Source of the DNA: Arsenophonus sp046530735
GTDB taxonomy: Bacteria; Pseudomonadota; Gammaproteobacteria; Enterobacterales; Enterobacteriaceae
Assembly: GCA_046530735.1 (NCBI GenBank)
Contig: JBHEQV010000003.1
Coordinates: 167,602 to 231,601, forward strand
Direction of reading: 5' to 3'
DNA: 64,000 nt
The translations under genes were made by a program, and so were the position numbers. The notes beneath the pieces are model-generated. The model saw only the letters and a list, made by a program, of their open reading frames with translations, searched no databases and was not told the origin of the DNA. Numbering within the stretch: position 1 is the first letter of the stretch; the number at the start of each line of letters is the position of its first letter. This document shows, piece after piece, positions 43,457 through 53,789 of the stretch.

Positions 43457-44285
43457 TAATGATCATAATCATATTCTCCATGGTTTACAGACGATAGACA
43501 CTATCATCTGATCAAAAAACCGTAGTTTTTTCTGAAAAAAACGTTTCTTTCTCTCGACGTGGGTTCTCCCTTGTTAGCCAGTCATATACAAATTATTCTT
43601 AAACCCCTACAAGTACTCAACTTTTCCTAGAAAGAGGAATTATGTAAAATAAGGAAGGATGGGGAAGCGCAGAAAAGTTTAAGGATAAAACGTTTAAAAG
43701 CTACGAACTCAATTATTTTCTCAATGCAGATGTGAAATATCTTTCAAAAATGCCAAACAAAATTCACGACGTTATCTTTAATATATATAAGATAGGCTTC
43801 ATCATCTTTTGATGGACTTTATCTATCTTTATAAGTTAAAGAGATGAACAATACTCAATGTTTCTTACGTGCTCTTAACTGAACATTTCCCATGGCTATT
43901 TATAGAATTTACAGACAATAGAAAATAATTTATAGACTGCCTTTGGTCTGCGAAAATATTCAGCCAACGGAAAATATAAATTGCCCGTTTGTGCACAGAG
44001 GAGAGCCCTTGCTATATAACACTGACTAGCCAGATGATGTATACTACAATAAAACAGTATGGTTAAGCGATTCAATTGGCATATGGAAGAAATAAGCTTC
44101 AAAGCCATCATTTAATTCTGCTCAAGAGCTTGAGATTACTTTGCATCAATATTATTAACTATATAATCATAAATTACCGAAATCAATATTGCGTAGTAAA
44201 ACTCCATTTTAAATCTATGAAAGACTGATTCAAAGTTAAACCTGAATTATTCGAAAATAATACTACCTTGCTAGATGTAGCAGAT
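43457..44285 (+). mobile_element. IS481-family relic, 3' part
   Basis: Continues the IS481 transposase after the nested insertion: the KLKDKTFKSYELNYFLNADVKYLSK-like block near 43690 (family: FKSYEPGFLHVDVKYLP), the DNRK-like block near 43910 and the C-terminal LEITLHQYY-LYNHKLPKSI near 44130-44190 with SKTPF near 44200. A 71-codon minus-strand frame (43896-44111) is only a shadow of it. deoB resumes at about 44.30 kb. Confidence 0.8.
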
Positions 44286-44297
44286 AGTTATAGAAAA

Positions 44298-45090
44298 TGC
44301 TAATTTCTAGGTTATCTTAGTAATTATCACTATTCAGCACAATGCTTTTAAATGAATTAGGTGAAGAACATAAAAACAGATAAACCTATTTATTATATTT
44401 CAGGAGATTCAGTCTTTCAAATAGCATCCATGAAAAGATTTTAAGTTAAAATACATCAGCTTTATTAAATAGCGAAAAAGTGCTGCATGAAGATGCTTAT
44501 AACGTAAGGAGTGTTTATTCCAGTCCTTTTATCAATGATAAAGCTAGTGTTTTCGGCGTACTAGTGGTAATTGTTAATTTTATTCTATTAAACAACCTAT
44601 ACCAACAACTATACTAAAAAAAACTAGTTGAAGAAAAAAATGGCCAGATAGTGTTTCATTTGTCAAAATTATAGATATTCACACCAATATCGGCATTGCT
44701 TTACTAAGCAAGTAAAGCAATCACTATTGAAATAGTATTTAATATGCTAGTCTTAAGAAGATTTAAAAATCTATAGACGTTAACATGATATTTACTAATT
44801 TTATAAATTTTAATTTTTCATATAGATTAGTCGAGATGTTACGGGTTATGCAATTGGACTAGAGTTATTTAATGGTCGTTTTTCTAAAATTTTTGTATTA
44901 GTTGAGAACTAGGATAGTTTGATTATTAGCACTGACATGATTGAGATACCATCTGGACAGAAACTAATAATACACAAGAAAATATTTCTATTTAATTTAT
45001 ACCCTACAAATAAAACCTAATGGCACTAGGTCATCGATAAATCTTTTCTAATACTAGTTAAACGGTTATGCGATATTTTTGTTTATTGTA
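44298..45090 (+). pseudogene. deoB: deoB phosphopentomutase pseudogene, 3' part
   Basis: Directly behind the IS481 relic deoB resumes: LGYLSNYHYSAQCF (E. coli LGNCHSSG), then NKPIYYxSGDSVFQIAS near 44390 (KPIFYTSADSVFQIAC), SVYSSPFINDKAS near 44510 (VIARPFIGDKAG), KKLVEEKNGQIV near 44620 (QKLVDEKHGQVV), IIDIHTNIGI near 44680 (IADIYANCGI), MIFTNFINFNFSYRLVRDVTGYAIGLELFNGR near 44800 (split by one lesion). The reading covers the rest of the gene, so the IS insertion was a clean interruption and decay followed by point mutation. Confidence 0.87.
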
Positions 45091-45193
45091 AATGACATGA
45101 TATGACATATAGCAAAACGCTATTTTAAGTATGATATAAAATATTTGTTTATCTTCCCAATTTTATTAATAAGTAATATAAGGAAATTTATTT

Positions 45194-45907
45194 ATGGGCA
45201 CCCCACATATTAATGCTGATATGGGCGATTTTGCGGAAGTTATATTGATGCCAGGAGATCCTTTACGCGCAAAACATATTGCAGAAAATTATTTCACCAA
45301 TAGCCGTCAGGTAAATAATGTTCGTGGTATGTTAGGTTTTACTGGCAATTATCAAGGCCGTAGTATTTCAGTAATGGGACATGGTATGGGAATTCCTTCT
45401 TGTTCAATTTACATGAAAGAATTAATTACTGATTTTGGTGTTAAAGTAATAATACGAGTAGGATCCTGCGGTGCTATTAGCCAGCAAGTAAAGTTACACG
45501 ACATTATTATCGGCCTTGGAGCATGCACTGATTCTAAAGTTAATCGACTAAAATTTGATGATAATGATTTTTCAGCTATTGCAGATTATGATCTTGTTCA
45601 TAATGCTGTTACTGCAGCTAAAGCAAAAAATTTCAACGTTCGAGTAGGTAATATTTTCTCTACTGATCTTTTTTATACATCTCAAACGCAAGTATTTTAT
45701 ACAATGGAAAAATATGGCATTTTAGGAGTAGAAATGGAAGCTGCTGGTATGTATAGCATTGCAGCAGAATATGGTGTAAAAGCACTAACTATTTGTACGG
45801 TTTCTGATCATATTCGTCGTTGCGAAAAGACAACTTCAATAGAACGGCAAAGGACATTTAATAAAATGGTTGAAATTGCATTAGAATCAATATTATTACT
45901 AGATTAA
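45194..45907 (+). CDS. deoD: Purine nucleoside phosphorylase DeoD
   Basis: DeoD splits purine (deoxy)ribonucleosides into base and (deoxy)ribose 1-phosphate. The 237-residue product matches the E. coli hexameric enzyme (239): TPHINADMGDFAEVILMPGDPLRAK at the start, GHGMGIPSCSIY, IRVGSCGAI, GVEMEAAGMY and CTVSDHI with the catalytic Asp. AAGG lies 11 nt before the ATG. It is the last gene of the former nupC-deo unit and the only enzyme of it left. With DeoB and DeoC gone the sugar phosphate cannot be metabolised by the usual route, so its likely role is purine base salvage from nucleosides imported by NupC. Confidence 0.97.
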   Translation: MGTPHINADMGDFAEVILMPGDPLRAKHIAENYFTNSRQVNNVRGMLGFTGNYQGRSISVMGHGMGIPSCSIYMKELITDFGVKVIIRVGSCGAISQQVKLHDIIIGLGACTDSKVNRLKFDDNDFSAIADYDLVHNAVTAAKAKNFNVRVGNIFSTDLFYTSQTQVFYTMEKYGILGVEMEAAGMYSIAAEYGVKALTICTVSDHIRRCEKTTSIERQRTFNKMVEIALESILLLD

Positions 45908-45935
45908 AAATAAATCATTAAATTTAAATCAAAAC

Positions 45936-45962
45936 AAAAAAGCAGATTAAATCTTCTTTTTT
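45936..45962 (+). terminator. Likely intrinsic terminator behind deoD
   Basis: AAAAAAGCAGATT and AATCTTCTTTTTT form an almost perfect stem (one mismatch) ending in a T-tract, 29 bp behind the deoD stop. Confidence 0.55.
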
Positions 45963-46220
45963 AGCAATTTTTATTTATTTTCTGATAAGTTTATTACCAA
46001 TAAATTGTTTCTTATTGATAAATAAGGTATTATTAGTTAATCTATTGTTATTGATTTATATGATCTTAGTTAGAATAAAACAGATAGATAACACTATAAG
46101 TAACATTATTCTTAATAAGTTACTATACTATCTATATTATTTAAATCTTATACTAAATTGATGAGTATTAATTGTTAACATAAAAAACCTTTTAATCTTT
46201 CTTATCAAGGATTGGAATAG
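45963..46220. other. AT-rich spacer
   Basis: About 260 bp between deoD and an IS256 relic, nothing recognised. Confidence 0.35.
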
Positions 46221-47602
46221 AACAGAGTTATGCTCATTTCTGGTGATTGGGTTCTGAGATTGTGGAGTATTCTGCTAATTAATTTATAAATAATTTTAAT
46301 AACAGAGAGATGATATGCTATGAAAAGTCTATCCTAGAAGTAATCTTTAAAACTAAATATTACCTCTGATTCTTTGCATGAACTTATCCGTAATTATGCC
46401 AGGGAGATGATAAGCACCACTATTGAAGCGGAGCTCGAAGGCATAATGAATACTGACTTATCAACAAGCATCATAATCGTCATCCGTAACAGTTACTTGC
46501 CAAAACGAACCCATATAGATGGGGTAGGTATTAGTGATATTGAGATTAAAGTGACTAAGGTAATGGAATTGAAGAGCAATAGAATAATCCTTCAAGAGTT
46601 TATTCCTGCCTTATATGAAATCTATAAAAATCAGGGAAGAGTTTCTACTATAGGAGCAGTTGGCAAGGGTTGCCATACTCACCGGTGATTTTCACGAAAC
46701 TTTAGATTTTCTATTATCGAGAAAACATGATCTTCTCTATTAGCACCACCAGCAAAGTGAAACAAAAATACCTTAAATAATACACCAATGTGGTGTTGTG
46801 CCTTTCGTGATTTAAGTGATACCATTACATTTATTTCTTAGCTGAAAGCATATGCCGTTCTTTCAGAACGTGATTGTCATTACATTCTGATTATTGTCTG
46901 CATCACTGTGTATGGATGCAAAAAACTTGTTACGGTCAAATATGATTTTTTAAAGTTAAAAGCAAGCTAAGCTTGTTAGCTTAACCGTATCTCTCCATAC
47001 TCTTGTTACGAGAGACGATGCTTGGTTCTTTTTTGCAATGCAATGAAAAAGATATTCCCATGGGCACAGCGCCACCATTATCTACACAAAATAACTAATG
47101 TACTAATTTCACTACACAAAGTGATGTAATCAAAAGCTAAAGTGGGTTAGTTGTGTGAGAGATCTTGTTACCAGAGGAGCCCTGATTCTACTAATAAAGT
47201 CATTAATATTTTTATTAGGAAAGTTATCAGGATAAGTATCAATACAATGATGGAAAGCTGTAGAAATAGCGAAAAAGAGCTGCTGGCATTCTATTCTTTC
47301 CTGTCAGCGCACTAGGTATCAATAAGAATAATCAATTTGATTAAATCGGATTTTGCGACAGCGAGGCTATGAAGCTGATGCGCGAAAAGCACTATAGTTC
47401 CTAGAAAAACAACTATTTCAATAGTTTCTAAGCTTTTCTAGTCTGCTTAGAAAATATGGAACTAGCTAAGCGAATTTAATCTACTGTAACTCTGCTCGTA
47501 AATTCCGTCCAATTTAAGAATGGAGGAATAGATTCACGAAATATAAAAGTGGAACATTAGCCTGACTGTCATACAACAGATTTATTAACAACTTCTTTAT
47601 AA
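46221..47602 (+). mobile_element. Degenerate IS256-family element
   Basis: The start of the transposase survives as a 104-codon frame (46374-46688): HELIRNYAREMISTTIEAEL, VIRNSYLPKRTHIDGVGISD and IEIKVTKV, matching the family pattern (VRNGYLPERT-Q--IG-V-IKVPKV). Downstream the frames are broken: FLAESICRSF-like near 46840, KKSCWHSI near 47280, RGYEADARKAL near 47350, and FKNGGIDS near 47515, where the family ends in FKDGE. The relic ends just before the ispG stop codon. Confidence 0.83.
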
Positions 47603-47617
47603 GCTAATGTGATTAAA

Positions 47618-48739
47618 TTACTTATCTAATTTTTTGATATCAATCTGCCGATTTTTGTCCAACATAACGGCTTTTGCCCGAATTTTAGCTTCAAACTGAT
47701 CGATTATATTAACATTATCTAAACGTTCTTTTTGACGAACACCATCTTCATAAAATCCACTCTTTATTCTTGCCCCTGTTACGCCAATGGTAGAAACCTC
47801 TGCTTCACCAGGACCATTAACAACGCAACCAATAATTGAAACGTCCATTGGAGTAATAATATCTTTTAACCGCTCTTCTAATGTATTAACGGTACCAATG
47901 ACATCAAACTCTTGACGTGAACAGGTTGGACAAGTAATAAAGTTAATACCTCGCGAACGGATACGAAGAGATTTTAAAATATCAAAACCAACTTTAACTT
48001 CTTCAATCGGATCAGCGGATAATGAAATACGTAATGTATCACCAATTCCCTCAGATAATAATATTCCAAGTCCAATAGCAGATTTTACTGAACCTGCACG
48101 TGCTCCACCAGCTTCAGTAATACCTAAGTGCAAAGGTTGATCAATTTTATTGGCCAGTAAACGATATGCACCTACAGCTAAAAAAACATCTGAAGCTTTT
48201 ACGCTAATTTTAAACTGATTAAAATTCAATCTATCCAATATATCTACATGCCGCATAGCTGATTCAACTAATGCTTCCGGCGTGGACTTACCATATTTTT
48301 TTTGAATATCTTTTTCTAATGAACCACTATTAACGCCGATCCGAATCGGAAAATTTTTATCACGGGCGCAGTCAACAACCTGACGAATACGCTCTTCATT
48401 ACCAATATTCCCCGGATTAATACGTAAACAATCCACACCATATTCAGCAACTTTTAGTGCAATACGATAATCAAAATGAATATCAGCAATAACAGGAACA
48501 TTAACTTGCTGTTTAATAAGCTTAAACGCTTTAGCTGCATCTATTGTAGGAACAGAAACACGTACAATATCAACACCCACTTGTTCTAAAGATTTAATCT
48601 GTTTAACTGTAGCTGCAACATCCGTTGTCCGCGTGTTTGTCATAGATTGCACTGTAATTGGTGCACCATCACCAACGGGAACATTACCTACATAAATGCA
48701 CGTTGATTTACGCCTTTTTATCGGTAATTGATTATTCAT
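47618..48739 (-). CDS. ispG: 4-hydroxy-3-methylbut-2-enyl diphosphate synthase (flavodoxin)
   Basis: IspG performs the sixth step of the MEP pathway, reducing MEcPP to HMBPP with a 4Fe-4S cluster. The chosen ATG (48739) is preceded by a strong ribosome-binding site, GGGGGAGAGAG (48743-48753), and gives 373 residues (E. coli 372) starting MNNQLPIKRRKST; the frame continues 13 codons further upstream without support. Cluster ligands Cys270, Cys273, Cys305 and Glu312 are at the E. coli positions (CPTCSRQEF and IIGCVVNGPGEAE). Together with dxr at 62.2 kb it shows that isoprenoid synthesis by the MEP pathway is kept. It follows rodZ on the same strand. Confidence 0.97.
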   Translation of the reverse strand: MNNQLPIKRRKSTCIYVGNVPVGDGAPITVQSMTNTRTTDVAATVKQIKSLEQVGVDIVRVSVPTIDAAKAFKLIKQQVNVPVIADIHFDYRIALKVAEYGVDCLRINPGNIGNEERIRQVVDCARDKNFPIRIGVNSGSLEKDIQKKYGKSTPEALVESAMRHVDILDRLNFNQFKISVKASDVFLAVGAYRLLANKIDQPLHLGITEAGGARAGSVKSAIGLGILLSEGIGDTLRISLSADPIEEVKVGFDILKSLRIRSRGINFITCPTCSRQEFDVIGTVNTLEERLKDIITPMDVSIIGCVVNGPGEAEVSTIGVTGARIKSGFYEDGVRQKERLDNVNIIDQFEAKIRAKAVMLDKNRQIDIKKLDK

Positions 48740-48796
48740 GCACTCTCTCCCCCTACAACATCCATATTTAATATACATACGTTATTTCTATAATTA

Positions 48797-48820
48797 AAGC
48801 CATCAAATTAACGATGGCTT
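48797..48820 (-). promoter_or_regulatory. Hairpin between rodZ and ispG
   Basis: AAGCCATC and GATGGCTT form an 8-bp stem around an 8-nt loop. On the minus strand it is followed by TAATTATAG, without a proper T-tract. It could be a weak terminator or a processing site between rodZ and ispG. Confidence 0.35.
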
Positions 48821-48873
48821 CTTATTTGTCAATAATTTATCATTATTTATAGACGTTGCCTTACAATATTTAT

Positions 48874-49905
48874 TTACAATCCAGGCAATTTAAACTTGGC
48901 TGGACGATTAACTTTAATAAAGTAATTTAAATCAATAGAGTTACCTTTGAATAGTAGATTAACATTGACTGGTTTACCAATATTAAATTGGTAAGGAAGT
49001 TCACCATTTAATTCAAGTTTCTGACCTGCATTTTTAATGCCCCTAAATAAAATCTTACCTTTAGCATCACTAACTTCTAACCAGGATTCTCCTTTAAAGT
49101 TCATTACAACCACATTACAAAATTCTATTCTTTTATAATCAATATTAGCAAAAGTTTTTCCTGTTATACATCGTTCTAAACTACTATTATTAGCAGTAAT
49201 ACTGCCTGGCAGTGCTACTGTTTTTACTTCTGCTGGATTTACTAATTTCATATTAACATTTATATCATTATTTTTTAATATTTCAGAAGTTAATGTAGTT
49301 TTAGATGTCGGCAATGCGACATTATTAGCTATCTCTGAGGTTACCGGTTGCTTATTAGTTTTTATCAACAATGTATTTATATTATTCTGTTCAGTCGTTT
49401 CTACTACATTTGAAGTATAAGAAAGTGGATCTACTTGTATTTTATCAGTATTAGAACGATTTTGTTCAGCCATAGTGGTAATTTCTTGTTTTTGTGCTTT
49501 ATAATCCTGCAACCACCAAATACCTACCATAGCAATACAAATAATGATAATTAACCAGGTAAATTTCATTAACAAACCTTCCCATTTCTTGCGTGTTTTT
49601 CCTAAGGAATAACTTTGTATAGGAGAAATTACTACTGCTTTTGCTGGTGAATGTTTATTCAGTAATTCAAGAATTTCTTTTTCTGGAATATTCACTAATT
49701 TTGCATAAGAACGAATATAGCCACGCAAGAAAGTAGGATCAACACTATGGGAATTGCTATCTTCTTCTATCTTACGTATTGTGCATACTTTTAAACAAAG
49801 TCTCTCGGCAACGCTTTCTCGTGAAAGACCAAGCGCTTCCCGTTCTTGCAATAACCGTTGACCAACGGTGATTTCTGTTTTTTCTGTTTTAGGTTTACTA
49901 TTCAT
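48874..49905 (-). CDS. rodZ: Cytoskeletal protein RodZ
   Basis: RodZ anchors MreB filaments to the membrane and to the rod complex. The 343-residue product (E. coli 337) has the three expected parts: an N-terminal Cro/C1-type helix-turn-helix domain (about residues 12-85: VGQRLLQEREALGLSRESVAERL...RKIEE), which binds MreB rather than DNA; a membrane segment at about 112-131 (LMKFTWLIIIICIAMVGIWW); a low-complexity Thr/Asn-rich periplasmic linker; and a beta-rich C-terminal domain (about 255-340: SWLEVSDAKGKILFRGI...QFNIGKPVNVNLLFKGN). It lies upstream of ispG as in E. coli. Its presence with mreB and mreC argues that rod shape is maintained. Confidence 0.95.
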   Translation of the reverse strand: MNSKPKTEKTEITVGQRLLQEREALGLSRESVAERLCLKVCTIRKIEEDSNSHSVDPTFLRGYIRSYAKLVNIPEKEILELLNKHSPAKAVVISPIQSYSLGKTRKKWEGLLMKFTWLIIIICIAMVGIWWLQDYKAQKQEITTMAEQNRSNTDKIQVDPLSYTSNVVETTEQNNINTLLIKTNKQPVTSEIANNVALPTSKTTLTSEILKNNDINVNMKLVNPAEVKTVALPGSITANNSSLERCITGKTFANIDYKRIEFCNVVVMNFKGESWLEVSDAKGKILFRGIKNAGQKLELNGELPYQFNIGKPVNVNLLFKGNSIDLNYFIKVNRPAKFKLPGL

Positions 49906-50513
49906 TCGTGGGAATATTGTTATTTTTGAGTTTTAATATCATAAAGGCTTTTAAAAACTTCATCTATAAGTTAATAAAAAATCTTCATACCGATAATATT
50001 TCTTACTTTATTTTTGAAATATTTTCACAATTCAGCCCACTATACTTTCTTCTTCTTTCCTTAATTTAATTATCTCTTGAGATATATTTAGAGAATAAAA
50101 AGTCTACATAGTAATATACTATTACTTATATTATTAATTACTGATGAACTAATTGCTATTTTAAAATTTTTTAATATTAAAGTTGATTGCTTATGCTAAT
50201 ACATAATAATTGTCATACCTAAATTAGCCATCTCATTTTGACTCTGCCAGCATTATCTTATCAAGAAGATAAGATGCGGCTTGATAATTTCCTACTAATA
50301 AAATTAGTAATCCCTAGTTGTTTCCATGATATCATAATCGCAATATCAACATATTTATTAATACTAGTATATCCTATTAATAAAACCCATTAATATAGAA
50401 AATTAATGATAAATATCATTATAATATCACTCTTATTTATTTATATAGCTAGTAATAAAAGAAATTATGACATCTAATATCTTTTATTTATATAATTAAT
50501 ATTCAGACTGCTT
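49906..50513. other. Decayed region in the place of pilF
   Basis: E. coli has pilF between rlmN and rodZ. Here 608 bp lack an open frame. A minus-strand stretch near 50260 reads GNYQAASYLLDKIMLAES, which could be the TPR-like part of PilF, but it is too short for a firm call. A palindromic CTTATCAAGAAGATAAG lies at about 50257-50273. Confidence 0.4.
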
Positions 50514-51680
50514 TTACTTTAAGTGGTTCACTAATAAGGAATTTTTCAATACTTGTTTTCTTCTATCAATAACATCACCCGATAATTGACCGCACGCAGC
50601 ATCAATATCATCACCACGAGTTTTACGCACAATAGTAGTATAATCATATTTCATCAATACTTTTGCAAAACGATCAATACAACTATTAGAGCTTCGGCTG
50701 TAAGGCGCATTAGGAAATGGATTCCAAGGAATTAAATTAATTTTGCTAGGTGTGTCCTTAAGACATTCAGCTAGCTGATGTGCATGTTCAATACTATCAT
50801 TTACACCATTTAGCATGACATATTCAACAGTTACACGTCCCTGATTTGCATTAGTTTTAGTTAGATAGCGCCGAACACTAGCCAGCAAGGTTTCGATGTT
50901 ATATTTTTTATTAATGGGTAGAATCTTGTTACGAATTTCATTAGTGGGAGCATGCAAGGAAATTGCCAACGCAACATCAATCATATCACCCAATTTATCA
51001 AGCGCAGGCACAACGCCAGAAGTTGATAAAGTCACTCGTCGTTTTGACAATCCAAAGCCAAAATCATCCATCATAATTTCCATTGCTGGAATAACATTGT
51101 TTAGATTTAATAAAGGCTCTCCCATTCCCATCATTACAACATTAGTAATTGGACGCCGTCTTCTAGATTTTAAAGAGCTAATAATTTTAGTGGCTTGCCA
51201 TACCTGACCTATGATTTCTGAAACATGTAAATTACGATTGAAACCTTGTTGTGCGGTTAAACAAAACTTGCAATTAAGAGGACAGCCAACTTGAGAAGAT
51301 ACACAAAGTGTTGCCCTATTATCTTCAGGAATATAGACTGTTTCAACTTGTTGTTCAACTACCGTTATCGCCCATTTAATCGTGCCATCAGAAGAGTGCC
51401 GCTCTTGCGCAATTTTAGGCGCTCGAATTTCGGCAATGGCCTTTAATTTAGTCCGTAACACCTTATTAATATCAGTCATTAAATTAAAATCATCATAACA
51501 ATGGTGATAAATCCATTTCATTATTTGATCAGCCCGAAATGCCTTTTCCCCTATATCAGTAAAGAACTTCCGCATCTGTTTACGATTCATATTCAACAAA
51601 TTTACTTTTGCTGATTTTTTAATAGGAGAAAAAGAAGGCACACAACATCGTTCTATTATTTTATATTGAAACATCTTCAT
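50514..51680 (-). CDS. rlmN: Dual-specificity RNA methyltransferase RlmN
   Basis: RlmN is a radical-SAM enzyme that makes 2-methyladenosine at A2503 of 23S rRNA and A37 of some tRNAs. The 388-residue product (E. coli 384) has the cluster motif CPLNCKFC (Cys133, Cys137, Cys140), Cys126 in ATLCVSSQ, GMGEPLLNL for SAM binding, KRRVTLSTSGV, and the catalytic cysteine near residue 363 in DIDAACGQL that carries the methyl group. The exact start is uncertain: the first 24 residues do not align, there are two ATGs three codons apart, and no clear ribosome-binding site. It stands between ndk and a decayed pilF in the usual order. Both reaction cysteines present suggest an active enzyme. Confidence 0.95.
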   Translation of the reverse strand: MKMFQYKIIERCCVPSFSPIKKSAKVNLLNMNRKQMRKFFTDIGEKAFRADQIMKWIYHHCYDDFNLMTDINKVLRTKLKAIAEIRAPKIAQERHSSDGTIKWAITVVEQQVETVYIPEDNRATLCVSSQVGCPLNCKFCLTAQQGFNRNLHVSEIIGQVWQATKIISSLKSRRRRPITNVVMMGMGEPLLNLNNVIPAMEIMMDDFGFGLSKRRVTLSTSGVVPALDKLGDMIDVALAISLHAPTNEIRNKILPINKKYNIETLLASVRRYLTKTNANQGRVTVEYVMLNGVNDSIEHAHQLAECLKDTPSKINLIPWNPFPNAPYSRSSNSCIDRFAKVLMKYDYTTIVRKTRGDDIDAACGQLSGDVIDRRKQVLKNSLLVNHLK

Positions 51681-51861
51681 TGGCTTATTTTTACACTTTT
51701 CGACAAAAATTGTAGATTTTTAATAATTAACTACATTTATTGATACTAAATATTATTTTAATAGATTCACATGTCCCCATAATATTGCCGAAAAATTATT
51801 CAACAAAGTATGGTAATTTGCAAACCTTATTAAATTTTATTAAAAATCTTATTTCTGTTTA

Positions 51862-52293
51862 TTATCGCGAATAAATTTCGTTTTCAGTAAAGAAAAAAGT
51901 AATTTCTCTCTCTGCAGATATGACAGAATCCGATCCGTGTACTGCATTTTCGATAAAACTATCTGAATAATCAGCACGTAATGTCCCTAACAATCCCTTA
52001 GCGGGATAATCCATTGCGCCCATCAAATCACGATAACGCTGTATAGCATCATTAGCCGCTAAAATTTGCAACATTATTGGACCTGAAATCATAAACTCGA
52101 CTAATCCAGAAAAAAAAGGCTTACATTTATGCTCAACATAAAATCCAGATGCCTGTTCTTTGTTTAAACGCACCATTTTAGCAGCAATAATTTCAAATCC
52201 AGATTTTTCAAAACGGCTATAAATCTCACCAATTACATTTTTTTTAACTGCATTCGGCTTAATAATAGAAAACGTACGTTGCATCATAATCAA
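51862..52293 (-). CDS. ndk: Nucleoside diphosphate kinase
   Basis: Ndk transfers phosphate between nucleoside di- and triphosphates. The 143-residue product is E. coli-like: RTFSIIKPNAVKKNVIGEIYSRFE at the start, FMISGPIMLQIL in the middle and the phospho-histidine His119 in ENAVHGSDS. The loop AMDYPAKGLLGT contains one residue more than the E. coli loop. The start could be any of three closely spaced ATGs. It is the first gene of the ndk-rlmN-(pilF)-rodZ-ispG series; upstream is an IS256 relic. Confidence 0.96.
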   Translation of the reverse strand: MIMMQRTFSIIKPNAVKKNVIGEIYSRFEKSGFEIIAAKMVRLNKEQASGFYVEHKCKPFFSGLVEFMISGPIMLQILAANDAIQRYRDLMGAMDYPAKGLLGTLRADYSDSFIENAVHGSDSVISAEREITFFFTENEIYSR

Positions 52294-52341
52294 AAATCCT
52301 CTTTGCTATTATTTTATCATAAATTTTTGTTTTGCATCCTT

Positions 52342-53732
52342 ACTACTGTAAGTTATACCCATTTTCAGTGCATTGGTTTCGGAGATGGTGTCGGCATATA
52401 CTGCTAATTGATTTCATGGATAATTTTAACAACAGAGAGATGATATCCTATGAAAAATGTACCCTAGAGATATTCACAAAACCAGATATTACTATAATCA
52501 CTTTCATAAACTCATCTGTAATACTGACAGTTTAGCTGATAGCACCGTTGTTAAGGATGACATCAAAGCCATTTTACAATAACATGCTCAATGCGCCTTG
52601 TCGACGGGCGTATAAATATCCTTATCTGTAACTGTTATTTCTTACTGAGAACCTACAAAACGGATATTTGTAATGTTGATATTAAAATAACTAAGATCAG
52701 TGGATCACAGCGGAAACGGAATATGCTTCAACAACTTATTATCACTACCATATCTGAAGCGTATAAAAAGCAGCAAAGAGTTAGTCCCATACCAGTACTT
52801 GTTAGGAATATCTAGAGATGATTTTCACGAAGCTCTAAAGGCGCTTCTCGGTGAAAAGCACATAATCTCTCTACTTTAGTAGTATCAGTAAATTAAAACA
52901 GGAATCCCTTTAAGTGCATTGGCAATAGCGGTTGCGTAATTTAAACGATATGCGCTACATTTATTTCTTGGATGAAAGAATATGTGATTCTGTTAGGCAA
53001 GATAATTACCTTTGATTACTAATTATTATTGGCGGCATTGCGCATGGATATAAGAGGAAGCCTTGTTGCGGTCAAATATGTCTATCAAAAATCAGAATTA
53101 AACTAGCCTGAATTCATCAATGGATAGTGATTGCGTTGCTTAAGTATATCTTCTAGGCCTGCTACAGGGGGAGAGTGTTTTTTATTTTTAATAATGTATC
53201 AGCAAAGATATTTTCAGACATATACTACAAGCGCTGTTGGTACATAAAATAGTTGATAGCTTGCTTTACTTGGCAGAAGTCTGCAATCGAAAGTTAAAGT
53301 GAGTTACGGGAGAAGGTTTCTGACTAGAAATAGGCTGTGATGTCGTTAATAAATCTCTTGATATTTTGTTAACAAGGTTATCAACCATGAAGAAGCTGAA
53401 GAATAATTGAGAAGAGTGGCTGAGATTCTAGGAATTTCTTGTAAGTCAGCCACATTGGCATCATAAAAACGATGAATCTAATTGAATCAGCTTTTGTGAT
53501 AGTGATGGTATGAAACTGATGCGTGAAGTGCTGTAGTTCAAGAAAAACAACCCTTTCAATAGTATTGAAGTTGCTACAGTTTATTCAGAAAAGCTAGAAC
53601 CTAATCAAGAGAGTTAATTTTCTGACTTTAGTGGTAAACAACGTTTAATTAAAGATGAAGAATATATTTTATGAAACATCAGAGTATAACGGTATTCTAA
53701 CTATCATACAACAGTTTTTCTAATAACTTATA
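52342..53732 (+). mobile_element. Degenerate IS256-family element
   Basis: Plus-strand debris of the transposase over about 1.4 kb: a YHNHFHKLIC-like segment near 52495, VDIKITKISG near 52675 (family: V-IKVPKV-D), YLKRIKSSKELVP near 52755, GRKELVAVEN-like region near 53050, MKKLKNN(-)EEWLRF near 53390, FYDSDGMKLMREVL near 53495, and the tail LIKDEE near 53650 where the family ends in FKDGE. No target duplication was recognised. The start (ACTGTAAGTTAT) matches that of the 38.28-kb copy. Confidence 0.8.
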
Positions 53733-53789
53733 TAAGTAAAACAGTATTTAGATCATGAACATCTCCGAATCAGCGTAGTTGCCTCTCCA

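Noticed and set aside
46374..46688. A 104-codon open frame that looks like a small gene
   Set aside because: The translation is the start of an IS256 transposase (RNSYLPKRT and IEIKVTKV), and broken continuation follows downstream.
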